The notes below the pieces were generated by a model. The model was not told the DNA's origin. It made no database searches and was given only the letters and a program-made list of their open reading frames with translations. A DNA stretch of 64,000 nucleotides, taken from NCBI GenBank assembly GCA_963575745.1, contig CAUYUJ010015718.1, positions 136,498 to 200,497 on the forward strand, written 5' to 3'. Each line of letters starts with the position of its first letter. Position 1 is the first letter of the stretch. Position numbers and translations under genes: made by a program. Below are positions 42,405-54,269 of this stretch, one piece after another. Source of the stretch: Prorocentrum cordatum. Lineage: Eukaryota; Sar; Dinophyceae; Prorocentrales; Prorocentraceae.

Positions 42405-43190
42405 TAAGGAATTGGGCGGCTCTTCCGGGAGTTCGCGCGGGGAGATCTTGGGGGCATTTGAGAGCCTGTCTGGGTTCGTTTGGGCGCTTCTTTGGGGTGT
42501 CTTGGTGCGGGTGCGTGTTGGAGGCCTCTTCGGCAATTTTTGGGGGATTTTGGGAGCCCATTGGATCGTCTAAGAGGCCTTCGCAACGCTGAAGTCACAC
42601 AGAAACCATGCGTTTTTGTAATGAACTTTTGCCTTTCGGCGCCCTGTGGGGGGTTCCCCTGGAGCCTTTGTGAGACGTCTTGGGAACCTTTTCGGCGTTC
42701 TCGAGGCTGCTTGACTTGTCTTCGGTCGATCTGGAGCCGTCACCGTCTTGGGGGCCTCTACGGCGGTCTTGGCGCCCTGGCAGCCCCTGGAAGAGCCAGG
42801 AGAGGTGTGACCCGCGGCCTCCCCTCCCGGTCAAAACGCGCAATTTGGGGCCCGGTGGCGGGGATTAAAGGGTGGAAAAAATTCACGCGCCGTGAGACCC
42901 CCGAAGGAATCGTCCGAGAACGCCCAAGAGGCCCCGAAGGTCGTTCCCAAATTCGCGAAATCTTCCAAGAGAGCTCCAAGAAAGCCCAACAGGGCCCCAA
43001 AATGGCCCGAAGAGGGTCCCGTGACGGCCCAAGATGGCCTCAGGCCCCCCGAAGCATTCCAGATCGTGATCCAGTTGTTGAGGGATACTGTGGTTCGCGC
43101 CAAGGTGGCCCGAGGCAAACCCCAGAGGCACCGAAAAGGCGCCCTGGAACCCTTGGAACCTCCTAAGGCTTCGTGAGGCCCCCAAACGGC
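42405..43190. repeat. Inverted CTTGGGG minisatellite
   Basis: From about 42405 to 42790 the units read as TCTTGGGGG/CTTTGGGG. From about 42900 to 43180 they read as the complement (CCCAAGAGGCCCC, GCTCCAAGAAAGCCC, CCCCAAAATGGCC). A 60-100 base centre with an A-run (GGAAAAAATTC) separates them. Same word family as 14.9-15.6 kb. Confidence 0.75.
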
Positions 43191-43407
43191 TTTCCAAGAA
43201 GGAACCGCCAGAAAAACTGGACAGAACGGGGAAGGGTTCGCAGGGTAAGGCGAACACGAGGACGAGGAATAGCAATTATGAGAGAAGGGGAAGGAACGAC
43301 ATATATTATCACGAGGATGAACATGGCAACACTACTTTATCGTTATTTTTGCTTGTTTGCCTCTTTCGCTGTCATTCCGTCCGCATACCAAACTTGAAGG
43401 ACCCAGG

Positions 43408-43431
43408 TGCATGGTGCGAAGCACAATTGCA
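43408..43431. promoter_or_regulatory. GCGAAGC hairpin, copy 2
   Basis: TGCA-TG-GTGC-GAA-GCAC-AAT-TGCA: same design as 38990-39013. The C-G pair next to the loop-closing GC has become T-A, so the stem is kept. Confidence 0.6.
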
Positions 43432-43439
43432 GTCTCTCT

Positions 43440-44370
43440 CGCGTGTGTGTGTATGTATAACTCTTCTGTGTGTGTACATATATTGTGCCACACATGCTGC
43501 ACCACAAGAGTTTCTTCACATAGTTTGCGCACCATGTATGCACCACACATACTGCGCCTCGAAAGCTGCGCCTAACAGCTCGCGCCGCATGCGATGCACC
43601 TCACAGCTTTCACCATATAGCTTGCACCTCAGGCTTGTCATCGACCACGCAGAGTGCACACCGAGAGTGCAAGAAGCCACTGTTTAGGGTCCACGCTGGA
43701 AGTCAGTCATTCAATTTTCCTGGAGGCTCTTGTCGCCATTTTTGGGTGTCGTCGTCGACGCACATGTCGGCGTTCAGGCTTTCGTCGCTAGGTTCGTCAG
43801 CTCGGCAGTGAGAGCGACGGCGGCGATCAATGCTTTTTTCGAGGTAGCTCGAGGTCTCCGATTATTGCCGTTATGTTTTTCCAGCGTTCTCGAGGTCCTC
43901 GACGCCAACGTCGCCGTTGTGAAGTTTATCGGGCGGCTCTGAAAGCTCTTCGTCGTCACGGGTGGGCGTAGCTCGGGAAACTGGACGGGGTGGACCTCTG
44001 GTGGGGTCTGGGGTGCCCGGTTTTGAACAGACTTGGGTTGGGGGTGGGGCGAGGGAAGGGTTGTCTCCCGATGTTTTTTCGTCGTTCTTCTCCCTTCCCT
44101 TCGTGACCCTTTCCCCAGGATTAGTTTTTCATCCCGAGTAGTCCCGGGGCCCAGCCATACCCGGCAAGTGCCCCCAGAGGCGGAGAACAGTGAAAAGCTT
44201 CCGCGCTGATTTCCGGGTCTTCTCGAAAGGGCCCTGATGCCTCCGAGAAGCCTCCCCCCGCCGCTCTAGAGGGCCGCCGCGCCCTGCCACACCGCCCCCG
44301 CGGCCGCTCCTTCGCGCGTCGCCGAGGTGCAGAGACAGGTTTTGCTGGACATGTACCAGGCTGTTTCCAG
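43440..44370. other. Spacer with short degenerate repeats
   Basis: 43490-43660 has loosely repeated GCACCACACATACTGCGCC/GCACCTCACAGCTTT words of about 18-20 bases. The rest has no recognised protein. GC-rich from 44140. Confidence 0.4.
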
Positions 44371-44373
44371 GAG

Positions 44374-44424
44374 GGGGAGGAGGAGGAGGAGGAGGAGGAG
44401 GAGGAGGAGGAGGAGGAGGAGGAC
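44374..44424 (+). repeat. (GGA)n microsatellite
   Basis: About 16 GGA units directly upstream of the spliced-leader relict. Confidence 0.95.
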
Positions 44425-44429
44425 GAGAT

Positions 44430-44464
44430 CCGTAGCCTTTTGGCTCAAGCCATTTTGGCTCAAG
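44430..44464 (+). other. Doubled spliced-leader relict (DinoSL)
   Basis: 44430-44449 is CCGTAGCCTTTTGGCTCAAG, the dinoflagellate spliced leader with a single A missing. It is followed without gap by CCATTTTGGCTCAAG (44450-44464), the leader truncated after its internal AG. Full leader plus truncated leader is the signature of an mRNA that was reverse-transcribed, reinserted, trans-spliced again at the internal AG, and reverse-transcribed again (mRNA recycling, described for dinoflagellates). It precedes a LINE ORF1-like frame. Confidence 0.9.
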
Positions 44465-44610
44465 TAAGATATTTCCGCAAGGCTCTGGCCAGGACAGCTT
44501 CGCTTTGCAGCGGAGGCAGCCGGCTCTCAGGTCTCCCTGCTTAGCTTTTGTTTCACTCACTGACACATCTCGTTTGGGTGTCCGCTAAGAGTACTTAGCA
44601 AGACGACGCG

Positions 44611-45321
44611 ATGCCTGCCAGTGATCGGTTCGAGAGCCCACATGAAGAGGCTCCCCCCCGAAGCAGTCTCGCCAGACTTCGCCGCGTGCTGGGGCGTGAT
44701 CATCTGGTGCCGCGGGCTCTGCTGCTGCTTTCCCTGCCGTTCCTTCTGGAGAATCCGCTCAGGAGCTTCGTGAGTACGTTGGCAAGTCAAAGTCCGACGT
44801 CATGTCCGCCATCGTTTTCATGCAGACAGCTTATGGAAGAAACTGAAATCGTATTGGATGGAGATGAGGTTGCCAAGCGCTGGTCGCTGCGCTTCCAAGG
44901 TGCTCGTGGGCATGCTGCTCGCAAGGTGGCCATGTGCATGTCTGCCCTCAGCCTCCCAGGGCGCAGCGCTTGATGGCGCCGCGTGGCAGCTGTCCTCCCG
45001 ACAGGAGGAACCTTCGAGGTCTTCGCGTCCCCTGACAAGAACCCGTTCATTGTCCACCGCGAGACGGGCATCGAGCTCATCAAGCGCGCGGCCGAGGAGC
45101 TCTCCCCTGACGCCCGCTTATACACTGATCGCGAGAAAGGCATCCTCACCCTCCACTGGACGCTCTTGGTCAAGTACACGCCCATGCAAGGGGCTGAAGA
45201 GCCGAAGATTGAGTTCTCACTTGCCAGCCTGCGCGCTGCCAGCCGGGACAAGGGCCAGCTGCAGCGCAAGTTTCAACCTCTGTTCTCCGCTGCTGCTGCT
45301 GGCCTAGAGTGGAGTCTTTAG
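44611..45321 (+). pseudogene. LINE ORF1-like protein, one in-frame stop
   Basis: ATG at 44611, 146 bases after the leader relict. The frame is open to a TGA at 44971-44973, then continues in the same phase to TAG at 45319-45321. Around the stop the sequence reads KRWSLRFQGARGHAARKVA, TGGTFEVFASPDKNPF and ARLYTDREKGILTLHWTLLV, as in ORF1 proteins of dinoflagellate LINE retrotransposons (from memory). In the first part, Pro/Ser/Leu-rich sequence at residues 15-65 is less convincing. ORF1 proteins bind element RNA. The endonuclease follows in the same order as in full LINEs. Confidence 0.6.
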
Positions 45322-45348
45322 CGCGTTCTTTGTTAGACGGCAAGGCCC

Positions 45349-45544
45349 GTGAGTGTGCAGCGATCGTCGATCGGCATCGTGGCCTGGAACTCCCGCTCCC
45401 CCTTCCACCGCGACTCCCACCTCCGCGCCAAAAAGTGCCAGTACCTCGCTTCCCTTCTTTCCCACTCCAGCCTGATCGCCGTTCAGGGGTTTTGGGGATC
45501 CGAAGCAGGAATATACCACTTCCTTCACTTTGCTAGGAAGGGCC

Positions 45545-45545
<1 letters not shown>
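45349..45545 (+). pseudogene. LINE APE-type endonuclease, N-terminal fragment
   Basis: IGIVAWNSRSPFHRDSHLRA, then KKCQYLASLLSHSSLIAVQG: the first strand with the catalytic Asn (AWN, codon 45388-45390), followed by the VQE motif, in which Glu has become Gly (GGG at 45487-45489). The fragment is cut at 45545 by the TAC array; no RT is present beyond it. An APE endonuclease nicks target DNA for target-primed reverse transcription. This one could not work. Confidence 0.6.
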
Positions 45546-46386
<841 letters not shown>

Positions 46387-47240
46387 CCTATCGCCGCGCG
46401 CGATCCAATCCTGCCCTTCACCGCCAGGAGAGAAGGAGATTGGACGCCCAGCCAGGGGCAGAGGAAGCGTCGGGGTAAGGGAGGGAAACAGATCTGGCGG
46501 GAAAGAGTCATTGCTGTCAATATCAATCCCAGGGAAGCGACTGAACGGCGCAGTGTCATTGTGTCTCGCAGCACTCACCGTGGCACCCTCAACTTCCGTC
46601 CAGCTGAAGGCCGATTGTTCTCGTGTTTTTGCTGTGTTGACGGGTACGATCAAGGGATCCTCGGACGCGATCAGGCCGATCGAGCCCGGAGGGTCCCAAG
46701 GAGCGAGGGGCGACGGCTGCCCTGGAGGGATGGTATCCTGTGATCCTGGGGGAGGAGGACTTGAACCAGCCAGTACGTGGGCCCCCTGGCCCTCGACTAG
46801 GCTTCCATCTTCACCCGCAGGGTTCCCAGGGATCCTAGATCTGTCACGGATCGGGTTCCCATCCATGCTAAGCCTGACCTGGCAGGCTGGCTGCCGCGCC
46901 GCGCCGCTGGGGGAGGTGTAATCCAGGGAGTCTGATATGGCCAAGCGCGGCCCGGGGGCAGCGCGTGGCCAGCAAACTCCTAGGGGATACCCACTTGGGC
47001 TGGGACACCCGGCCGAGGGGCCAGGGCCCAGAGACGGCTTGAGCCAGTCTACGGAACCTGGTGGGGATACGCGACGCGTCAAGAATTCGATTGAGGGTGT
47101 GTGTGTGTGTGTCGTGTTTGATTCCTTGCGACCAGGTGTGCCTTTCAAAGTCTCGGTGACTGAATTGCTGCCATCTGCATTTGCCGTCATGCACCTGTGC
47201 AGCTCGATTGGCGTCTCGTCGGGCCGGTCACGTGAAAACC
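46387..47240. other. Spacer, possible upstream exon of next gene
   Basis: Mixed GC-rich sequence. A piece near 46555-46700 (SLCLAALTVAPSTSVQLKAD, then SRVFAVLTGTIKGSSDAIRP) is protein-like but has no recognised domain and no clear splice sites. (TG)n lies at 47097-47111. Confidence 0.3.
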
Positions 47241-47250
47241 GTGTCTTGGC

Positions 47251-48042
47251 TTGGCGCGCCGACACCGATCAGAGGCGTTCGCACTGGACCTGCACGCGGG
47301 CGTGTACCTGACACAGCTCACATCCAGCAGGGACACCCGCTTCTTCTATGCGCTTGTGTTGGGGAGGCCAGACCTCCCACATGTTGAGAAACTCAGGATG
47401 AAGGTTTGTTGCAAATTTTGGCGTGTGGAGGCTGTTTCTGGGCCTGGGACAATGAGAAATAATGCTGGACGAAAAAACGGTCCCTGGGGAGTCGTCGAGA
47501 GGTCTGGGTACCCCAGTGTATTGAACAGGTCAAGACATCGGGGGGCTGGTCTACGCTCTTACTACGGGGCGTGGGGCCCAAACCAAACCACGGGGTCCAT
47601 TTCGATCTGGCCGATCCGATTCCACGTCGATTTTGGCGGGATTCATCCCATTCGATTTCGATGTTCTGTCCATCCGATGCGACCCGGTGCTTGCATTGCG
47701 TTGATGTGCACCCTGGCGCGGTCGATTCAATTCGAAATCGATTTGGTTTTGATGCTGCACGATCCAACGCAAGTCCCGATCCGATCCGATTCATCGAATC
47801 GATGCCGACTGATCTTGAATCAAGAAGGATCGGCTCATTCAGGAGTCGTTCCTGTTTTTTGTCCCCCGCTTTCGCTCCCCAGCCTCTTACTTCTCCCGTC
47901 CCCTACCTTCTTATTGATGCCAGAAGAAAGGATGATATTCTCTGGTGCGCGTGAGGCCCGTGATTCCGTTCATGTTATGATGAAGGTTGCCGCTCGGGAC
48001 GCATGGAACACTATTGAAGAGATGTTTCGTGCATCAGTTTAA
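47251..48042 (+). CDS. Two-exon small gene, unrecognised
   Basis: The first exon (start upstream or near 47251, to 47396) reads ALDLHAGVYLTQLTSSRDTR, FFYALVLGRPDLPHVEKL. The last exon (47931-48042) reads MIFSGAREARDSVHVMMKVA, ARDAWNTIEEMFRASV, then TAA. AGGATG (Arg-Met) occurs at both exon edges (47395-47400 and 47929-47934) in the same phase, so splicing within the repeat removes 47397-47930 and keeps frame. The intron's 534 bases are also a multiple of three and contain no stop. Composition of both exons is normal; the intron is GATTCGAT-rich. Domain unknown. Confidence 0.45.
   Translation: MARRHRSEAFALDLHAGVYLTQLTSSRDTRFFYALVLGRPDLPHVEKLRMKVCCKFWRVEAVSGPGTMRNNAGRKNGPWGVVERSGYPSVLNRSRHRGAGLRSYYGAWGPNQTTGSISIWPIRFHVDFGGIHPIRFRCSVHPMRPGACIALMCTLARSIQFEIDLVLMLHDPTQVPIRSDSSNRCRLILNQEGSAHSGVVPVFCPPLSLPSLLLLPSPTFLLMPEERMIFSGAREARDSVHVMMKVAARDAWNTIEEMFRASV
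47397..47930 (+). other. Intron with repeated AGGATG boundary, GA donor
   Basis: Cutting as AG|GATG...AAAG|GATG gives a GA donor and AG acceptor. This non-canonical type has been reported in dinoflagellates, together with boundary direct repeats. The middle (47600-47830) is rich in GATTCGAT/GATCCGAT words. Confidence 0.5.
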
Positions 48043-48186
48043 CTGTTTGTGTGATCTTCTGCCCCAACCCGCGGCACCTACAGGGTGCGCAAAGCGGGTC
48101 GTAATCAGTCAGTCAGTCCATCAGTCAGTCCCCTAGCTCGGATGGTGGAGAGGGCGGGGGCGGGGGTGACAGCAGCCTGAGACAGC

Positions 48187-49043
<857 letters not shown>

Positions 49044-49469
49044 GCGCCGTTCCCCCTCTTGGGCCACCCACGCAGGCCAGATGTTGTGCCGCGCCTGCAA
49101 CAGCTGTGTGACCGACTCGGGGCCACCTGAGCAGGCCAGAGGGGGGGAAGGGGTACTTGGTGTCTGGGGAGGGCTGGATTTGTCTGCCCAGGCGGCCCGT
49201 GGGGCTGAAGCCCCAGTCACGGAATCGGTGCGCCATCGGGGGGTTGGCGAATACCACTATTCACGCTCGCGCGTCGCACGTCTCATTTATCGCCCAGTCT
49301 ATGGCAGCGATATGCGGATGGACATTCCGATGACCATGCATCAGCACATCGCCGATGTGCGCATATATTGCGCGTGTACGTATGTTTACGTACATATTTT
49401 TTGTTAGACCGCGCTTGCATGCCGGGCGTGCGCAGAGGCGTGGGAAGTTCTCGGATGCCTGACGAACCC

Positions 49470-50260
49470 GCATGCGAGGGCACGATGCCCACGCCTGTCC
49501 ACTGATATGGATGAGCATCCGAGCTTCAGGTACGAGCAGCGGGTGCTACTGCCTGTGCATCTACTGGGTTGGGCAAACAAGCGAACACCTCACTAGACAC
49601 GGTCGATGTCGGAGGCCGCCGCGCCCGCAACGTTAATATGGCCGACACACGGCCATCTAAGCGGGCCAAGTGCTCGTATGCCAAGCAGCACCCTTATTGT
49701 GAGGGCGGGATGCCCATGCCTGTCCATCGACAAGGATGGATATCTTAGCCTTAGGCACTATGTGTGGATGCCAACAATTGTCCATCGACAGGGAAGGCAT
49801 CCATGCCAGAACGTCGCCTATTTGACACCTTCACTGTCGGAGGCTGCAGCGTTCGCTATGGCAGTATGGCCAATTCGCGGTCACTGCATGGACCATAGCT
49901 TTCTGATGCCTAGCATTTCTCTCTGTGCGAAATCAGAATGCCAATGCCTGTCCGTCGACAGGGATGGGCATCCGAACCAACGAGACGACAATTTGTAGCT
50001 GTCAATGTCGAAGGCTGCCTCGCCCGCAACAGCGAATTACCTTCGCATGGCCATTGAAACGGGTCAAAGTTCTCGTGTGCCAGACAAAGCCTTCATTGCG
50101 AGGGTGGAGTGCCCATGCCTATCCATCGGCAGGGATGGGCATGTTAGTTTCAGGCACGAGGGGAGGACGCCAACTTTTCCAAGCCATCAAGGCACGAACC
50201 GCGGATGCCAATTCCTGTCCAACGACAGGGGTGGGCATCCAGGTTAGCACGGCGCCTACA
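49470..50260 (+). repeat. Degenerate tandem with conserved hairpin core
   Basis: Six copies of a core like TGCCTGTCCATCGACAGG, then GATGGGCATCC, at about 49494, 49720, 49776, 49946, 50115 and 50215. They are linked by AGGCACGAG and GTCGGAGGC...GGCCATC segments (the latter at 49606, 49837, 50005 and 50270). The core folds as GCCCATGCCTGTC paired with GACAGGGATGGGC. Unit spacing is irregular (56-226). Confidence 0.75.
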
Positions 50261-50724
50261 TGAGACGGACGTTGTTGAGGGCTGCCGTGCTCGCAACGGC
50301 AGTGGGGCCATCAAGCGGCTACCGAAACGGGCCTTGTAACACGACCTCCTTGAGGGGTGCCGTGCCTGGCTGGAACGTGGGGCCATCTAATCCTACGCCA
50401 CTGTCGCCCAGCCACTCAGTGGGCGAGGGGCTACTCAGGGGTGCTCTACGGGTTCAGCGAAGTCGTAGTGGCGCCCTGTGTGTCCTTCGCGATTTTTTTC
50501 TTTTACCCAGTATCGGATGGCGTCGGCACGAGGAGAAGAATAACGAGCCGGAGTAAGAGCGTAGCGAGGAGGAGTGAGGAGGACCACGATTTCCAGAGTG
50601 TGATGGGGGACAGGAGGAGAAGGATGAAGATCAGAGTGGGTGAGGAAAAACGAGGAGTAAGGAAACGGATGAGCGACCTGTGTATAGTATACCCAAGACG
50701 CATCAACAGTGTTGCAACAAACGC

Positions 50725-51680
50725 TTCCTCCAAGTTTCCCCCTTCATCGGCCCTGACTAAAACTTGTTTTGGCATACAACCGTTTCGTCGTCAACCGTGC
50801 CAAAACACCACTCCTGGGACTTCGGCGCCGCGAATCAGACCAACCGCTGCGTTCTGATAGTCCTAAACCGCGCCAAAACACAATCCCGGTGACTTCAACA
50901 GCGAATCAACATGACTTTTGCGTCCTGGCAATCCTACAAACCTTGTAAGTCGTGTCAGACACCATTCTAGGGAGTTAAACCCATGCGATTCCATGATTTT
51001 GCTACAAACTTCTACGACGAGTGTGTGCGGCGCTGAGGCGAGAGCCGCATTTTGGAAAAGAGCCGCACTCCATCAGTGAAACTGTTGCGAACGTTTCAAG
51101 TAAATGCGCGCGGCACCAAGGCGGAAACCACATTGAAAACGGCCCGCCCTCCATCCGTGAGTTGCAATTTCTCCAGCTTCAGGATTATAATTAGCGAGGG
51201 AGTCTCATGCGAAACGCCTGGCCCGCCCTACCGATATGTCTGGGGGTGCGGCAGGGACGCGTTGTTTATACAGGGAAGGGACGGAAGAGCAGCGAAGACG
51301 AATGAGGAACATGGGTGGGTATCAGGAACGTCGGCCATGCAAGTCGAGGAAATCTCAAGCGGGAGCCCCATTTTGAAAGTGACCCGCCCTCCATCCGTGT
51401 AATTGTTGCAATGTTTTAGACGTGTGTGCACGGCGCTAATGCGAGAGCCTCATTTTTGAAGACCACCCGCCTTCCATCCGTGTAATTGTTGCAATATTTA
51501 ACGACAAATGTGAACGATTATGCGGCGAAAGTCTCATCTTCAAAACTACCCCTTTCCATCCGTGTAGTTGTTGGAGTTTTGTAGACGACTGTGCGTATCA
51601 CCGTGGCGAGAGCACCGTTATAAAAAAACGACTTGTCTTCCATCCATGTAAAGTTTGGACATTGCAAGCTTCGAGGTCGT
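50725..51680 (+). repeat. About 75-83-bp degenerate tandem repeat
   Basis: The anchor CTCCATCCGTG is at about 51069 (variant), 51150, 51391, 51474, 51556 and 51640, with spacing 81-84 where not interrupted. The upstream part (50790-50990) has GCCAAAACACCA...GGGACTTC...GCGAATCA at about 75 bases. Each unit includes GCGAGAGCCTCATTTTTGAA. Confidence 0.75.
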
Positions 51681-51689
51681 ACGTATATT

Positions 51690-52945
51690 GTGAGGAAGTC
51701 TCGAGCAAAACGTGCGGCCTGCTCTAATGACACGTCTGGTGGTGCATCCATCACTTGAACCGCGAACCCCCGCTGGGGGGAGATCTTGTCCGCGCGGCTT
51801 CCGGTGGGCGCGGGGGGGCTGAACCCAAGCACGCATGCCCCTATTTTAGGATCGCTTGCGACAACCGGGAAGCCGCGCACCAAGGGTCATTCTTGCCTGG
51901 GGTCTGCGGTCTTCAGCCGGCTGACCATCACGCAGGTGCCCATAGGCCAGCCGCTCACAGCTCACGGCCTGCAGCTGCGACTGCGCGCGCTCCCGCGCGC
52001 GGGGATGCGACGACGACGGCGACGTCCCTCCGTGGCCGAGGAGGAGACTGTACGAGGAACGCTGGCGGACGGCAGCCACGTTGCCGCGGGCGCGCAGACT
52101 TTCTCGGTACTTGCAGCAAGGGACGACGGAAGACGGGCGTCGACGACGACGCCGACGACGACAACGACGTCGTCCTCCCTCCTGCACCGCCGCGTTCCGA
52201 CGGAGGAGCATTCCGAGATCCACGTTCAGTTGATGGACGACCTAATGACCGCGACGGGGGAGGGAGGGGGAGCTCGTTGTCGTTGTCGTCATCGTCATCG
52301 GTGGAGGCGTCCGTTGGCTCCTCCTCTTGTTCCTCCTCCAGATTCCTCTTACGTACTCCGCCTCCTCAGTCGGCAAGGGCGGCGATCGGCGGTCGGCGTC
52401 AGCACTGGTGGTCATCGTTGTCGTCGTCCGTCGTCGTCGTCTTTGTCGTCGGTCGGTCGGTCGGTTGGTCGGTCCGTCGTCGTCGTCGGTGTCGTTGTCT
52501 GTCGTCGGAGGACCAGGAGGAGGAGACGGAGGTGTTAGAATATGGGCTTACTATTGGTTGAGAAGCTCTTGCGATCATAATTTTAGTGTGTGCGTCGAGC
52601 GGCCGTCGTCACCGACGCTGGTTGACTCGAGTGTCTGATCCGTGGAGTTACCGCCACTCTTGCCCACGGTTAAATTTCACATCGTTCCCGTGCAATTCCT
52701 TCTCGAGGGTTTGCATGGTAGCGGGGCTGTGTTAATGGCAGCAACAGCAGCCGCGGCTGCGGCTCTGGCCGCATCATGCTATCTACTGGCAGAGTTAAGC
52801 GCTCCCCAGGACAGAGATCAGTGGTTCAACCAGAATCATCCTTAAACCAGCCAGGATTACGAAGTAGTGTGAAGCGGCGTGTAACGGTTGCGTTGCTCGC
52901 CGTGACGCAGCAAATCAATTCTTCTAGCTTCGCGTATCCCCACCA
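51690..52945. other. Mixed region with CGT/GTCGTC runs
   Basis: No supported gene. 52010-52160 and 52270-52510 are rich in GACGAC/GTCGTC, with (GGTC)n near 52455-52475. A minus frame at 51518-51883 includes FAVQVMDAPPDVSLEQAARF, protein-like but unrecognised. Confidence 0.35.
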
Positions 52946-52949
52946 GCCA

Positions 52950-53990
52950 GATTCATCCCTGACTACACCCCAGCGCCCTCAGGCTAGTCGCGGCTGCAGC
53001 GTTTCTTGGCGGTCTTCGGCCGTTTCCGCGTGGCGGCAGTATTGGCGCTTGGGCCTTCGCGTCCTCGTCCATCGTTGCTTCCTGGCTGTGTCCATAGACG
53101 ATGGCTGGCGCACTGGCCCCACCATGGGCATCAGCGTGGTTCGTGGAGTGAGGGCTCTGTTTTACCCCCATTCTACTTTTGCCTATGTCCCAGCCGGCCC
53201 CGCACACGGCGGTGGGACGGTCCTCGCGCTGAGTGGTTCAGCCTTCAACGCGTCGGCCCGGTCCTTTCTGCATTCGGTCTCCGCGAGTTGCAGTACACCG
53301 GCCTGTGCCAGCGTGTCTTTGCTCATCGTTGCGACCCCGAGCTACTATTGGCATCGGTACGATGACGACACGCCGGCCCCCCTCTCAGCTGTGGAGCGGT
53401 CCGCGGAGTGTGTGAGCGGTTCTGTACCTGCAGTTCATCGACTCTCATCGTGGTCTGGTTGTGGCAGGTCCAGTCTTGGCTACACCTCTACGCCTTCCAG
53501 CTGGCTGCGGCTGCAGCGTACCTCGGCAACCCTCACCCGTTACCCGATGGCAGCAGTACTGACGCTTGGGTAGGCGTGTCCTATCATCGTGGTTCAGGCT
53601 TTTGAGTGGTTTCGGATTCGCTGGCTGGTCGGCCCCACCATGGGCAACGGTGTGGAGCGCGGAGTGAGCACTCTGTAGGTTCTTGCCTCTTCTGCCCCTG
53701 TTTTTGCCGACATCGATACGGCTGCGGTACCCTGGTACTACCTGCCCGGGTTAGGTCGGCCGCGCGGACTGGCGCCAACAGGGCGACTCTCCGCTGCCGA
53801 AAGAAGAGCATTTTGCTTATTGCACGTGCGTTTTCATTGCATGTCTTACTGCAGGTGCTTGCCTGTTGTAGTTATGCGAGCTGGCTTGCCGACACTGGCG
53901 GCTGTGTTCGCAAATTCGCACCGTTCCGCCGCCCCGGACGTCGCTCTCGCTCCTTGGCGGTCGCCTAGGAGCCGCCAACCAAAAAAACAA
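52950..53990 (+). repeat. 517-bp tandem duplication
   Basis: GGCTGCAGCGT at 52992 and 53509, and GGCCCCACCATGGGCA at 53114 and 53630, 516-517 bases apart. Both copies share CATCGT...GGCT...GGAGTGAG and further words. Diverged. Confidence 0.7.
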
Positions 53991-54149
53991 GTATCCCCAC
54001 CAGCTTCCTGGTGCCTCCGACGCCATGCATACTTGCACGCTGGCAGTAGGACTCAGGTTCAGCTGCCCTTGCCACTCGCCGGTCCTTCGCTGAGTTGCCG
54101 CGTGAGGCCCCGGTGGGCCGCTTTAAGTGTGGCCTGTCTGTTGCTTCAG

Positions 54150-54235
54150 TCTAATTCGTCGCTGCGCGGCCCGCTTTGACCTGACTCGCAGCCGGCGCGC
54201 TCGCCCGCGGCCGCTGACAAAAACAAATGTCCCCA
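54150..54235 (+). repeat. Dispersed repeat, copy 1 (about 88 bp)
   Basis: CTAATTCGTCGCTGCGCGGC, then CCGCTTTGACCTGACTCGC and GCGGCCGCTGACAA, matches 63707-63798 at roughly 80% by eye. Confidence 0.75.
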
Positions 54236-54269
54236 GGCTGCGCGGCGGCATGTTTCAGGCTGAAACATG

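Noticed and set aside
44430-44464. Spliced-leader RNA gene
   Set aside because: The leader is not followed by the expected donor site and SL RNA body; a second truncated leader follows instead, so it is an inserted cDNA relict.
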